From positions 20,320,977-20,384,976 of the forward strand of contig OY783193.1 of the NCBI GenBank assembly GCA_963678675.1: DNA of 64,000 nucleotides. The letters are read 5' to 3'. Within the stretch, counting starts at the first letter, position 1. Every line of letters begins with the position of its first letter. Made by a program: the position numbers and the translations under genes. The notes under the pieces were generated by a model. The model saw only the letters and a program-made list of their open reading frames with translations. It did not search any database and was not told the DNA's origin. Origin of the DNA: Xiphydria camelus. Lineage: Eukaryota > Arthropoda > Insecta > Hymenoptera > Xiphydriidae. Of this stretch, positions 34,075 through 45,597 are shown piece after piece.

Positions 34075-34722
34075 ACTTTTTGAACGCCCTGTATAAGATT
34101 TACTAACTCAGAAACCTTCGCGGATATGCGTCCAACTGTTCCCCAAATTTTCATCGCAATCGGATGAACGGTTTAGGAAGGCATAATAATCATCCGTACC
34201 GGTACTTTTTGAACACCCTGTATAAGATTTACTAACTCAGAAACCTTCGCGGGCATGCGTCCAACCATTTCCCAACTTTTCATCGCAATCGGATGAACGG
34301 TTTAGGAAGGCATAATAATCATCAGTACCGGTACTTTTTGAACACCTTTTATAAGATTTACTAACTCAGAAACCTTCGCGGGCATGCGTCCAACCATTCC
34401 CCAAAGTTTCATCGCAATTGGATGAACGGTTTAGGAAGGCATAATAATCATCCGTACCGGTACTTTTTGAACACCCTGTATAAGATTTACTAACTCAAAC
34501 CTTCGTGGATATGCGTCCAACTGTTCCCCAAAATTTTCATCGCAATCGGATGAACGGTTTAGGAAGGCATAATAATCATCCGTACCGGTACTTTTTGAAC
34601 ACCCTGTATAAGATTTACTAACTCAGAAACCTTCGCGGGCATGCGTCCAACTATTCCCCAACTTTTCATCGCAATTGGATGAACGGTTTAGGAAGGCATA
34701 ATAATCGTCAGTACCGGTACTT
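34075..34722. repeat. Five tandem units of about 129 bp inside Helentron copy A
   Basis: Each unit has GAACACCCTGTATAAGATTT, AACTCAGAAACCTTCGCGGG, ATCGCAATCGGATGAACGGT and AATAATCATCCGTACCGGTA. GAACACC starts recur at about 34211, 34340, 34469 and 34597. Copy B has fewer units (43400-43650), so this is a length-variable minisatellite of the family. Confidence 0.85.
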
Positions 34723-34723
34723 T

Positions 34724-34950
34724 TGATGTGAAACATTTTATGCCGCGCTTCGGGGGTGAGACCGGCTGCTCGTGAAACGTCGCTGGAGTGGCTAAATACG
34801 CTAAGGCCAGACGAACGTTCAACATTGCCTCTATATCTATATCTATTCTATATATAGATATAGAGGCAACGGTCACCAACTCGGGACGCATCGGCTCTCT
34901 CCGCCACGACTCGATGGTCCCCTTTCACCGAGCCCTGGCTTAACCACTTA
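34724..34950. other. Spacer with a 40-bp AT hairpin
   Basis: 34828-34868 is a palindrome, GCCTCTATATCTATATCTA pairing with TAGATATAGAGGC, around a short loop. The rest is unassigned. It belongs to the block that interrupts Helentron copy A. Confidence 0.5.
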
Positions 34951-35587
34951 GGGCCGGTATTACCATGTCAGGTTAAACCGAAGGTTGCAGGTTAATCTTC
35001 GGGTTAGCCAAAATGACTGTATTACAAAATGTGGTTAACTAAGGAGTGGAGTTTAACTTCCTGAAAAACTTTACCGTCAGATATCTGTCGGTTAACCATA
35101 GAGTTCAGGTTAACTCGGGGTTGACGCATGCGCAGAGTGGTCGGTCGCTGCTCTAACCTACAAACGTCCGGGAATGCAGCTGTAAACATTCACGACTCGT
35201 GTTTTACATTTTGATAGAGAGAGAGAGAGAGAGAGAGAGTGTGTGGTTATTTTATTACGTGTTTGAAGTTGTACCGCTACGAATATGGAGGACATTCTTG
35301 ACATTTTTGAGGAAATATTAACCGACGACGAGGAAGATTAATGGAGCTGGTATGTACTCTTACAAAGTAGATACGAAAAGTAGAAATACTCAAAAATTTC
35401 AGGCATTTACGGCCTCTACGTGTGTATATATCATTTTGAGCATTGCTACATTTTCGTTCCGGGTTGAAGCCGCGCCGAGAAATGGAACAGACGCGGCTGA
35501 AATCCGGAAGCCAAGAGTAACGATACTCAAAATAATAAGCATAAATATTATAACTGTCACAAATTTAACGTTAATTTATAGATTGAA

Positions 35588-35885
35588 ATGCCTCGTGCAC
35601 CCAAAGTATTTCGGCCCAGAGTGAACCATTTAGATCAGTGGAATGACGAGGAATTTTTGGACAGGTTCCGCATTTCCAAAGGAAGCACGGAATTATTATT
35701 ACAAGAAATCGAACCTGTGATATCCCATCCCACAAATCGGTACGTTAGGTTCGATTACGTTAAGTAATTTGTTAAAGCAGCAGCTAAATTTTCTGGTACT
35801 TTATATTTTCAGAAATGAAGCAATCGATGATTGGTCGTTACTTGTTGGCTTGGATTTATGTTCAGCAACTCCTCAACTTGCCTAG
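35588..35885 (+). pseudogene. HARBI1-like transposase, N-terminal fragment
   Basis: The frame from ATG 35588 reads KVFRPRVNHLDQWNDEEFLD, RFRISKGSTELLLQEIEPVI and SHPTNR. It then continues after a GT-AG intron (35740-35812) with NEAIDDWSLLVGLDL and stops at 35883-35885. This corresponds to the N-terminal helix-turn-helix lead-in of the Harbinger nuclease, which normally continues for another 250 or so residues into the DDE_4 domain. Everything after it is absent, replaced by AT-rich sequence. I judge it truncated. Confidence 0.75.
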
Positions 35886-36078
35886 GCTGCTCTTCTGTTT
35901 TTGCAAAAAAAATAAATATCCACTTAATTGAAATTAATTTTGAATATTAAGTTTGTAAAATAAAAATACTTTTCGTGGCTCGCAAAATATTCTTTTCATT
36001 TCTAAAATTTGAAGTTCTAATTTTTAATGTAACCTAACCTAACCGAACTTTGGAAGTGTGATAATAATTGATACCGAG

Positions 36079-36624
36079 CTAACCTTGTGAATTATTATTC
36101 ACTGTTAATTTATGAGATTTTGGCACTCGAAGAAGAGTTGGTGACCATGACGACCAGCTCGGTACAGGGAGTGTCGACTCTGCATCCTGATGGTTTGTCT
36201 CATTGATGACTTCAACAATCATACTTTCTTCGGCGTCGTCATCGAACGAAGATGGAAGGCCTGTCAGTCCAATGCCTGTCAAGTCCTTCACAGTGTCTTC
36301 CACTGTTGACGTTGTGTTTATCCTCGCTGATGTACCACCTCCAGTTTTGAATAACTACATTTTATTTGCAGCGTGTTTCTTTTTCGCAGTCTTTTTCAAA
36401 TTTAAATATTTTTCTTTTAAATTCCTGGTGGTGCGAGATACTACACCACTTGCGCTGTTAAATTCTTGAGCCACTTTTACCCAAGTGGATTCTTTCTCTT
36501 TCCACGAGACAGCATCAGATTTCTTGCATTCTATAATGTGTCGATACTTCAAAACAAGTTCAACAAGAATTTCCACCTCGTTGCTAGAAAAATTCGCTGC
36601 CCTTCTGGAGTTTTCAGGCTCCAT
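36079..36624 (-). pseudogene. Harbinger Myb/SANT-like accessory protein, one internal stop
   Basis: I start it at the Met of MEPENSRRAANFSSNEVEIL (36624). Residues about 10-90 form a Myb/SANT-type trihelix domain (NEVEILVELVLKYRHI, SWKEKESTWVKVAQEFNSAS, RTTRNLKEKYLNLKKTAKK), as in Harbinger accessory proteins that bind the element ends and carry the transposase into the nucleus. The frame continues after a TAG (about 36357) through LFKTGGGTS and an acidic tail to a stop at 36079, so a single nonsense change separates domain and tail. It diverges from the transposase fragment, as in other Harbinger elements. Confidence 0.8.
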
Positions 36625-37494
36625 CGCTGCAAAAATTAAATTCGCAGACGTGATATTATGACATTTTTGCGTTGCATTTACAGAATATTTAAATATCGGT
36701 TTAATACGTGCATCAGAGTGACTCGTTTCAAGGCAATATTTGCGCACCTGATAAACTTTTTAAATATAGATAAAAAATTGTCGCGAAAGAATAACGACGC
36801 CGAAGTTAAATATTAAAAAGTCGCTCAGGGAATTAATAGTTTTCCCATCTAATTAACATGAGAAAGGATTGATTATTTTCTAAAGTTGGGACTACTCTGC
36901 CAGTTAGTGGTAAACAATTGTGCAAATATATGACTTTAAAGAAAGTGAAATGCTCTGCAAAAAATGTCCTCAGAACCAAGTCTCTAAATTCAACGTTTTT
37001 CGATGCGTATATCAAAATCAATCAATGATTCATCCAAAATCAAATTATGTTTAAAAATTATGAGCATACGAACTTCAAATGCGCATAATTTTTTAACCAT
37101 TCAAACCGTATTTTAACCTATACGCCCCACACGGCGTATGCGGAAAGTCTTCATAAAAACGGTCTGGCAGGGAACGTGTTAAATTTTGCCGCTAATTCAG
37201 GAATAAACTAGTTTACGGCATGTTCCATCTAGGGATATTTGCTTGAAATGCTACCACTCCTAGTTAACTTAACTTTGGGTAGAAAACGTTTTGTAATACG
37301 CATTTTCGTTAACCTTAGGTTTAAACTGAAGGTAAAGGTTAACTCAACCAGCAGTTTAACCTGACATTGTAATACCGGCCCTTACTACTTCACGCTCACT
37401 GTATCGGTGTACGAAGCAGTATTTACCCTCATTAATGAAAGCATGAGGATTGATTGATCATTGGTTAGCACGTTTAAAAATAACATTTAAATAC

Positions 37495-37805
37495 CGTTTG
37501 TATAGGAAAATTGTTAGATGTGAAACATCGAAATTCTTCTTTGTAGAAAGTATGCGATAGGAAGGATGGACCATGCATCCGTTGAAAGAATACGTGCGCC
37601 AGTGCGCATTTGTATTTATGACTGTGATACCATTAAACGGTACGAACCGTTGTGTCGAATTCCGTTTATCGCGAGACGGAACAGCGACTGATGGCAGAGT
37701 TAAGAGAGAGTAAACTAAATGCGCTTTTTAAATTAGACACAACGGTTTGTACCGTTTAATACTATCACAATTATAAATACAAATGCGCACTGGCGAACGT
37801 GTTCT
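37495..37805. mobile_element. Foldback relative of 38650-39054, one end lost
   Basis: It shares AAAATTGTTAGATGTGAAAC, GTATGCGATAGGAAGGATGG and GCGCATTTGTATTTATxACT with the left arm at 38670-38800. It folds back through GGTTTGTACCGTTTAATA and stops abruptly at GTGTTCTTTC. Confidence 0.7.
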
Positions 37806-38649
37806 TTCATTTTCAGCTAGATTTACTCAAGTGGACACAGCATTGAGAACAATCTAGCGAGAGTTAGTCTAGAATCTCGGTTGAGAAAAATAAATCTAGC
37901 TAGATTGTGCAGTGGATACACGATACAAATTTACTGCCACAGAAACTTCAGTCTATTTGACCGGCTAAATTGATAGTAACTCAGTCTAGCGAGAGTGATA
38001 GGCGCCGGGTCGCAAGCGAAGGGCCTCGACCGCGTGCTCAGATTTCAGGAGCCTCGCGGGAGGCAACAGAAACCCTCTGCCTTTCATGCTCTCCTCGGAC
38101 AAAGTGCAGACCCGCAATAAATTCGACTATTGCGGTGCACGTGTACTTCTTCGGGGATAGCACCAACCGAACGGCGCTGAATCCTCGTACTCTCCCGGCG
38201 CCAATTTTCATGCTCCAGCTTGGTGGTTTCGAAGAATTTCCTTCTCCCACCATGCATAGAAAAACAAAGTTGAAGCATACCCCTGCCCCGCTAGCCGCTT
38301 TTACAATAACTTACTGTTCGCAATTCTCTGTGTAAAGACCAACTCCTGCTCGAGACTCAATAGACATTGATAATACAACGCCATTCCGACTGGTTATTCA
38401 CATAAGGGTTAAAAATATAAAAATGCCGGTGATGTGTTGTGCAGATGGACTATTACATACTTAGTTTTGTTGTGTGATTGCTTGCAAGTATTACAGTTAA
38501 ATATGAGTGATAGTGACAATATTATGAGTGATCGTGACATTATAAAATAGAAACAAGTATTGATCATTGTCAAATGAAGTGAATACAATTGAAAGAAAAC
38601 CAAAAATACAGATATAAATAATAGTATGTACAAATAATACGTGTGTGTA
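37806..38649. other. No recognisable gene
   Basis: It contains CTAGATTxxxCTAG-type inverted phrases (37815-37900) and a GC-richer island (38000-38270) with open frames on both strands but no known motif. Not assigned. Confidence 0.35.
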
Positions 38650-39054
38650 TAATAACATATAATATAAAACAGTTTTTATAGAAAAATTGTTAGATGTGAA
38701 ACATCGAAATTCTTCTTTGTAGAAAGTATGCGATAGGAAGGATGGACCACGCGTCCGTCGAAAGAACACGTGCGCCAGTGCGCATTTGTATTTATAACTG
38801 TGGTACTATTAAACGGTACGAGAGAACCGTTGTCTCTTATTCAAAAAGCGCATTTAGTTTACTCTCTCTTAACTCTGTCATCGGTAAGTACTGTTTAATA
38901 GTATCACAGTCATAAATACAAATGAGCACTGGCGCACGTGTTCTTTCGACGGACGCGTGGTCCATCCTTCCTATCGCATACTTTCTACAAAGAAGAATTT
39001 CGATGTTTCACATCTAACAATTTTTCTATAAAAACTGTTTTATATTATATGTTA
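38650..39054. mobile_element. 405-bp foldback, arms about 165 bp, near perfect
   Basis: The arms run from ATAACATATAATATAAAACA through TTGTTAGATGTGAAACATCG and GTCCGTCGAAAGAACACGTG to ATTAAACGGTA. The right arm is the reverse complement. The loop of about 70 bases contains AAGCGCATTTAGTTTACTCT. Confidence 0.88.
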
Positions 39055-39063
39055 TTATATTTC

Positions 39064-39450
39064 ATTTTCCCTCCTTCTCACCCTTGATATCAGCGTGAAA
39101 CTATTTCGGTGCTACACGGAGAGAAGAGTATATTAATCACTATTACGCTAGATAATAGGTTTGACATTTTGAGGAAAGTATTGCGTTCCTTGCTTCGCTG
39201 TATGACACCAATTGACATACGTTTAGTGAACTTCACTAAATGCATATCTTTCACGCACGTGATTTTTCTCATTCTTTGACTTTCCTTCCTCCTCTCAGAC
39301 GGATCCTGCGTGAAATCCTTTCGGTGCTACACGGAGAGAAGAGTATATTAATCACTGTTATAGGTACTAGATAATGGATTTGACATTTTGAGGAAAGTAT
39401 TGCATTCGTTGCTTTACCGTATGACAACAGTGTTGACATGCACCTAGTGT
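39064..39450. repeat. Tandem duplication, about 210-bp unit
   Basis: GGTGCTACACGGAGAGAAGA, GTATATTAATCACTxTTA and TTTGACATTTTGAGGAAAGT occur in both 39107-39190 and 39330-39400, with similar CCTTCCTxCTCxC leaders. Confidence 0.7.
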
Positions 39451-40090
39451 TTATTAAAATTTTTTTATATTTGTGAACACCTTTTATAACATTTACTAAC
39501 TCAGAAACCTTCGCGGGCATACGTCCAACCATTCCCCAAAGTTTCATCGCAATCGGATGAATGGTTTAGGAAGGCATTTGATATTACCTTAAAGGTCACG
39601 GTCAAGGTCAAATCCAATATGACCACTAGGTAGCCAAGGGAAAATCCTTAAAGTTTTGTATGAAACATTTTTCTCTAAAATGTTTTCCCGTTGAAATAAT
39701 CGGCCGTACCGGGACTTTTTGAACACCCTGTATAGGATTTACTAACTCAGAAACCATCGCGGGCATGCGTCCAACCATTTCCCAAAATTCATCGCAATCG
39801 GATGAACGGTTTAGGAAGGCATAAGAGACATACAGACAGACAGACAGACAAACATTCATTTTTATATATATAGATAAGATACACAGAAACACACACTGCA
39901 CTTAACACGTATTTTCACTAGAAAGTAATCCTAGCGTCCACGCGAGCGTGTGCATGGGCAGCTTGCGCGAATAGTATGCGCAGTAGCGCCACACACACAC
40001 TGACGCAGTCACATCTACATGACTTACGTCTGACGCTCAATTTCCCAGGAAGGTCGTACCGCAGAGCTATAGCATAGATGTTTACACATC

Positions 40091-41979
40091 AAAAATTCTT
40101 AAAAAAGACCTCGTTTCAGGAGACCTCCTTAAGCATTTATAAGTATTTAAGATAGGGAAATTCTTAAAAGTTACTTGGGGTTCGCAGTGCTCCCCTGTTA
40201 GGTAGCTAAATGTGTTACAACAATTATCTTTAACATCTGAGGGTTAAACAAGAATATAGGAGGACAACTTTAGTATACGAGTAGACAGCTGATTTCATTC
40301 TTCTTTCAAACCATACCCTACAGTTTCTATGCTTCACCGATTATTCTAGCCAGTCTAAAATTAATGGCACATAGTTCATGACGTGACTTTAATTTGCCTG
40401 TTCGCGGAGAGTTAATAATAATTATCCCATCGACTAGCGTAGTCTCGCTATTTGTCGGCGAATATGTACTTAATATATTGATGAAAGTAAACCACGACCA
40501 ATGCGAAAACTAAAAGAAGTGATTTTTTGACATTTTTTTAACGCGAATATCCATCATCAAACCGGGATTTTGACCAATAAGTTACTAAAAATAATTCGGC
40601 CCTTCTAGAGTTCATTACTTTCCTTATGCCAATCCGTCCCCTTAAACTCCTTCAGCATATTTTCTCATTTCCCATCTCTTCCGTTCATTTTCATATTACA
40701 TCTCCCATTCTTCAATGTACTACTTTGGAAAACCTGGTTATAGCATTATGGATCAATAAGTTGTGTTGCCAAATTCAATATCAATACAAACAGAGAAAAA
40801 GAGATCTTCCACGCTATATATATATGTGATACATATAATCCTACACGAATTCGGCTGGAATGAACAGTGATTTATAGAAACTGTTCGGTATTATTTGAAA
40901 GAAGAACGAAAACTACTGTCTGTAATAGAGCTGTTTTCCTAAGTTCATATTATATTTAAACACATTTCGATACATTTCTTTTTATTACGAATATTACAAA
41001 GCCTAGATGAATGAATATTTCTCTTTTAATGTGTAATACTGTAAAACAGTTTGCATTTGAATACATCGTCGCCATCGAAATTAGATAGAATTTTAAGGAA
41101 TGATATATCAATTTCATCTATTCATTTGAAGTTTATAGGTATCGACAGCTTGCAATGAGGAGGCAGAATCCGCAGATTATCTAGAGGAAGTAAAACTCTA
41201 TATCGCAAAACATTTCTCTCTCATTCTCGTATCCAGCCCACGTGTCTCCCACCGGCATTCGCGTCGCGATCAAAGGAAAGAAGACGTTCGAAATCCGATC
41301 CGGATTCGTGTAGATGGTTCTGGAGGGAATTTATCCAATTTGAAAATGTCACGATAGCCGTTCTCAAGAATGTCAGTTGAAATGAAAATATCGGATTCCT
41401 CCCTCCTTCCTCTGCCCTCCAGGATACGATCGACGAAAATATGCTTCACCTTTTCCTAATACAATACTTCCGGTTGCCTCCCGGCGGTAGAGAAAAGGTT
41501 CAACAGAGAGGCGATGTCGAGTGGGAGGAATATTCAGGGGAAGAAAATTAAATAAATATAGGACGTCTAAATCGAAGGTTTGGAGTTGTGTGCAGGAAAG
41601 GAAGTGGGCGAAAATGGAAAGTGGCTCGTAAAAATATTCAGAAACACGTGAAGGAAAAAAAATACTGGTGTAATTTTATTCGCTTAGAGCCGATTGAGGT
41701 GAGTTCATACACATACTGAGAGAAGAGTATTTGTAGTTAATAAATGTATACTTGATTACAGTGAAAGAAATATTTCGTTGGGCTATTTAAGGGGGGTAAG
41801 GGTCTAAAAATCAATTTTTTTAAATTGCCTTTTCTTATAGTAAAACATTTAAAGAATGTTGTTTCAAAATTTCAAGTCAATCGGAGCAAAACTCTCAGTC
41901 ATAGACCTTTAAGTCTTCGCTCTAATGACATTATTGCCATACGAGATGGGCTGGGAGAAACCGTTTCAAACTCAATCTT
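40091..41979. other. No recognisable gene, 1.9 kb between the Helentrons
   Basis: This sequence looks single-copy within the window and is moderately AT-rich. Short frames only (for example 40626-40829, plus strand) with no domain. The last 200 bp (AAGGGGGGTAAGGGTCTAAA, then CAAGTCAATCGGAGCAAAA) resemble insect dispersed repeats. Confidence 0.35.
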
Positions 41980-42663
41980 CTAAAGACAAAGACAATCATC
42001 CTGGTTAACAATCGTCTCATTAACCAGATCAATTTTGTGGACCTGCCTCCACTGATTGTGAGTGATGGAACTGTTAACATTCCGTTCGAATCGTCTGTCA
42101 GGAGTCTTGGATTTATCCTTGACTCCAAAATGACATTCCAAAAGCACATAGCCAGTGTCTCCTCCAAAGTCAACGGTATCTTCTACAGGCTGCAGTAACT
42201 ACGCGACTACACGGACACCAACATGCGTAAAAACCTGGTCTCAACGCTTGTTTTACCGCACATTAACTACTGTTCATCCGTGCTTTTGGGTGGAGGAACA
42301 GTAAACGACCTAAGATTGCAGAGGCTAGTCAACAAAGGCATTAGGTACATCTACGGTCTGCCTCGTGATGAACCCATATCTCAGCATCGACGCAGATTAG
42401 GCTGGCTATCTGTTAACAATGCCAGGAAGCATTCCGTGGCGTGCCTAATATATAAACTTCTATACCAGGAGTCGTCGCACTTCCTCAGAGACTTGTTATT
42501 TAACCGAGTAGCAGGACGCACAGTGAAGAATCAGCAAAATCACCAGCTATGCATTCCTAAGCATAAAACCTGTGCATATGGCAACGCATTTGCTGTCTGG
42601 CCCGGTTATCTGGAACTCTATTCCGGAGTCAATCAAATCTGCCTCTTCCTTCAGCATCTTTAA
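41980..42663 (+). pseudogene. LINE reverse transcriptase C-terminal fragment (CR1/Daphne-like)
   Basis: Reads ILVNNRLINQ, SSVRSLGFILDSKMTFQKHI, then TAA at about 42196-42198, LVSTLVLPHINYCSSVLLGG, RLQRLVNKGIRYIYGLPRDE and HRRRLGWLSVNNARKHSVA. This is the region after the catalytic FADD motif in non-LTR retrotransposons without RNase H, such as the Daphne/CR1 group. There is one in-frame stop and the 5' portion is missing, as expected from 5' truncation during reverse transcription. Its 3' untranslated region continues to 42885, where Helentron copy B begins, and apparently resumes at 45309. Confidence 0.7.
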
Positions 42664-43124
42664 ATCCAGCCTGAAGCGTCACTTGATTGCGTAGGAAACT
42701 GCTAGCAATTCCATCTAGCAGACAAAAATGTTGACCAACTCACTGGGCGATGGGCCTTTCTCACCTCTCATTCGAGGTTAACTAGTAGCAATATATCGAA
42801 TAATATTTTATGCTTTATTAAATTTTTGTTTTATTTTGTTAGCTTTTATTTTATTATATTAGCTTCTATTTTAGTTTAGCTTATTGATGTGTAAACATCT
42901 ATGCTATGGCTCTGTGGTACGACCTTCCTGGGAAATTGAGCGTCAGACGTAAGTCATGTAGATGTGACTGCGTCAGTGTGTGTGTGGCGCTACTGCGCAT
43001 ACTATTCGCGCAAGCTGCCCATGCACACGCTCGCGTGGACGCTAGGATTACTTTCTAGTGAAAATACGTGTTAAGTGCAGTGTGTGTTTCTGTGTATCTT
43101 ATTATCTATATATATAAAAATGAA

Positions 43125-43155
<31 letters not shown>

Positions 43156-44399
43156 ATGTCTCTTATGCCTTCCTAAACCGTTCATCCGATTGCGATGAAA
43201 TTTTGGGAAATGGTTGGACGCATGGCCGCGATGGTTTCTGAGTTAGTAAATCCTATACAGGATGTTCAAAAAGTCCCGGTACGGCCGATTATCTCAATGG
43301 GAAAACATTTTAGAGAAAAATGTTTCATACAAAACTTTAAGGATTTTCCCTTGGCTACCCAGTGGTCGTATTGGATTTGACCTTGACCGTGACCTTTAAG
43401 GTAATATCAAATGCCTTCCTAAACCATTCATCCGATTGCGATGAAACTTTGGGGAATGGTTGGACGTATGCCCGCGAAGGTTTCTGAGTTAGTAAATCTT
43501 ATACAGGGTGTTCAAAAAGTACCGGTACGGATAATTATTATGCCTTCCTAAACCGTTCATCCGATTGCGATGAAAATTTGGGGAACAGTTGGACGCATAT
43601 CCGCGAAGGTTTCTGAGTTAGTAAATCTTATACAGGGTGTTCAAAAAGTCGAACTATACTTGACCTAAATTTGACCTCCGCTGATAATAAAGGTAACATG
43701 AAAAAAATGGTCAAGGACACATTTGAACGTGAAAAAAAATTAATTTTACCTCGATATAACCTTGAAGGTCATGGTCAAGGTCAAATCCAATATGACCATT
43801 GCATAGCCCGGGAAAAATACTAAAAGTTTTGTATTAAAAATATATTTAAACAATGGTGGACGGACAAAATCAATCCACGATCTACCCGTGCGAAGCCGGG
43901 ACGGGCTGCTAGTAAGTTATAAAAATTGGTAAGTATAAATACGTAATAATAGAATATAGTGATAATTGCTTAATTATAAACTATCCATAGAACTATAGTT
44001 GTATAATACACAATAAAATTATAGTTTGACTATGGGCTTTTAGGTTATAGAGCCTAAATCATGTATAAAAAATATGTATATATTTATATATAAATATAAG
44101 TACATATAAATATATATACTATTATATACACATATATATACAAAAGAAATAAAGTGTTTTAAATTGATTGTTTCTCACCACGTATTAATGCGTGGTGAGA
44201 AGCAATCAATAAAAAACATTTTATTTCTCTTGAATTTATATTAAATAATGAAATGTTATCTAACTCTTCAGCAAATCCGGCCTATAGAACTGGTCTTCTA
44301 ACGAAGCTGGTAAAGATTTACCTGGAGTGATATCTCCGTCGACTAGTGTGATTCCTCACAACTCACCAGGCGAAGAATTTCATAATGTTCAAGCTCAGA

Positions 44400-44815
44400 G
44401 AGAGTCCGGGGATAATCATCAACAGGAAAAAAGACGACGAACCGTCAGACAAAAAAAAGATAGCGCAATGCTCCAAAGAGAATACAGACAAAAACAGACT
44501 TCTGAAGAAGTAGAGAAAAGGAAAACTGCAGCTGCTGCGTACATGCGTGAATATCGTGCCCGAAAAAAATGAGTCTATGGCTATTTTACACTCATCTAAA
44601 AAGAGACGTTTGGATAATACAAGTGCGAATGAAGAACAATCTACTGATCCGATGCCTGGTACCAACGCAAGAGAAATGACACCCACTGAATCCACGGAGC
44701 CTAATGAAAGATTGCACTATATAAAAGAGCCATTGCAGCACGAAATTCAAGGGGTTATAGAATTCGACGTCGTGAAGCAAGAGCTACACGTGAAACAGAG
44801 CATATTATAAAATTC
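44400..44815 (+). pseudogene. Helentron N-terminal fragment, copy B
   Basis: Same content as in copy A: MLQREYRQKQTSEEVEKRKT and YMREYRARKK, ending in a stop at about 44572, then the shifted frame SMAILHSSKKRRLDNTSANE continuing to about 44810. The shift lies in an A7 run (44563-44569). Short indels near 44715-44760 break the xYRxRRR part that copy A keeps. Non-functional. Confidence 0.6.
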
Positions 44816-44819
44816 CTAC

Positions 44820-45142
44820 ACTCTCTCTTCATTCTACTGCCATATACTCCGGTAGGAGCTGCAGAACTTGGTGAAGATCTCGACAAGATGCCAATGATAT
44901 TAGGAGGCGACTTCAATACGGATTTCTCATCGGACGATGCACAACCACTTATTTCCTTCTTAGAAGAAAAATTAAATTTGAAAATAAATACAAATAGAAA
45001 TATTTCGACTACAAATTCAAAAACAACAATAGACGCTGTGTTCTCGCGGTTCATAGAACAAATAAAATCAGAAATTTATGTATCTTATTTTAGCTATCAC
45101 ACACCAATAATCACTTGTATAAAAGAAATTGAAAAGAAATAA
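44820..45142 (+). pseudogene. Helentron C-terminal endonuclease fragment, copy B
   Basis: YTPVGAAELGEDLDKMPMIL, GGDFNTDF, TTIDAVFSRF and YVSYFSYHTPI to a stop at 45140-45142. Almost identical to copy A, with a Lys/Gln difference in RFIEKI/RFIEQI. The joint to the N-terminal fragment within about 20 bp shows that both copies share one internal deletion, so they descend from an already deleted parent. Confidence 0.75.
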
Positions 45143-45308
45143 ATTGTAAAGAGGACACGATCTAATATAATAATAATAAATATTTTATTATAGAACAAAT
45201 TAAACTTCTTTATGTCGAACTACGACGTCATATTCCCCAATTAAACTCGGACCGCAGATAATTGTAAGATGTTTACACATCCTCCGTGAGTACAACGGCA
45301 CTCACACC

Positions 45309-45597
45309 TTTTTTTTTTGTTTAATTTTGTTTTACATAATTTTATCTTATGTTATCGCTTACTACAGCGCTGTACAATAAGTTATACTCTACTAGAGTAT
45401 GAGGGAGAGTATTCTACTCAACCACAATCTCAAATGTTAGTCTGAAAATCTACTCCTACCTTGTATATATCACTGTACCATGCTATTCTTGCAGCTTGCT
45501 GCGACATTTATTCAATTTGAATAATAAATCTACCTTCAATCTCTCTCAATCTCAATCTCCTCTAATACTGCGGAGCGGCAAGAACTCGGCGCTTTAA
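45309..45597. other. Probable LINE 3' tail and flank
   Basis: TTTTTGTTTAATTTTGTTTT resembles 42825-42885, so the Helentron may split one LINE 3' untranslated region. Ends near GAATAATAAATCTAC, then CTCTCAAT repeats. Confidence 0.45.

Larger units (their letters stand above)
34951..37381. mobile_element. 2.43-kb PIF/Harbinger element with TTA duplications
   Basis: The ends GGGCCGGTATTACCATGTCA and (inverted) GGGCCGGTATTACAATGTCA are followed by GGTTAAAC, flanked by TTA at 34948-34950 and 37382-37384. Inside are a transposase start on the plus strand (35588-35885) and a Myb/SANT-like gene on the minus strand (36079-36624), the two-gene layout of Harbinger elements. The transposase core is missing, so this copy is non-autonomous. 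(GA)n lies at 35216-35240. A fragment of the same family is at 51308-51385. Confidence 0.9.
32421..40090 (-). mobile_element. Helentron-like element, copy A, minus strand, split by a 4.75-kb block
   Basis: Mirror image of copy B (42886-45308). Its 3' end is at 32421 with the terminal stem-loop GTGAGTGCCGTTGTACTCAC (32424-32443), next to an A run. Its 5' end is at 40090 with the AGATGTTTACACATC repeat. Copy B is continuous, but in copy A the matching sequence stops at about 34723 and resumes at about 39475. The intervening block carries a Harbinger element, two foldbacks and a tandem duplication. Protein remnants are listed separately. Confidence 0.75.
42886..45308 (+). mobile_element. Helentron-like element, copy B, 2.42 kb
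   Basis: The 5' end GATGTGTAAACATCT (42886-42900) is inverted as AGATGTTTACACATC near the 3' end (45267-45281). The 3' end is the stem-loop GTGAGTACAACGGCACTCAC (45286-45305) plus ACC against a T run. Subterminal inverted repeats, a 3' stem-loop and insertion against T are Helentron features. It carries a GTCT microsatellite (43128-43157), about 129-bp minisatellite units, a TATA run and the N- and C-terminal remnants of the Rep-helicase-endonuclease protein. The sequence ACTAGCAGCCCGTCCCGGCT occurs reversed at about 43890-43912, as in copy A at 33812. Confidence 0.8.

Noticed and set aside
34075..34722. CRISPR-like array
   Set aside because: The units are contiguous 129-bp tandem repeats without unique spacers, and the DNA is eukaryotic.
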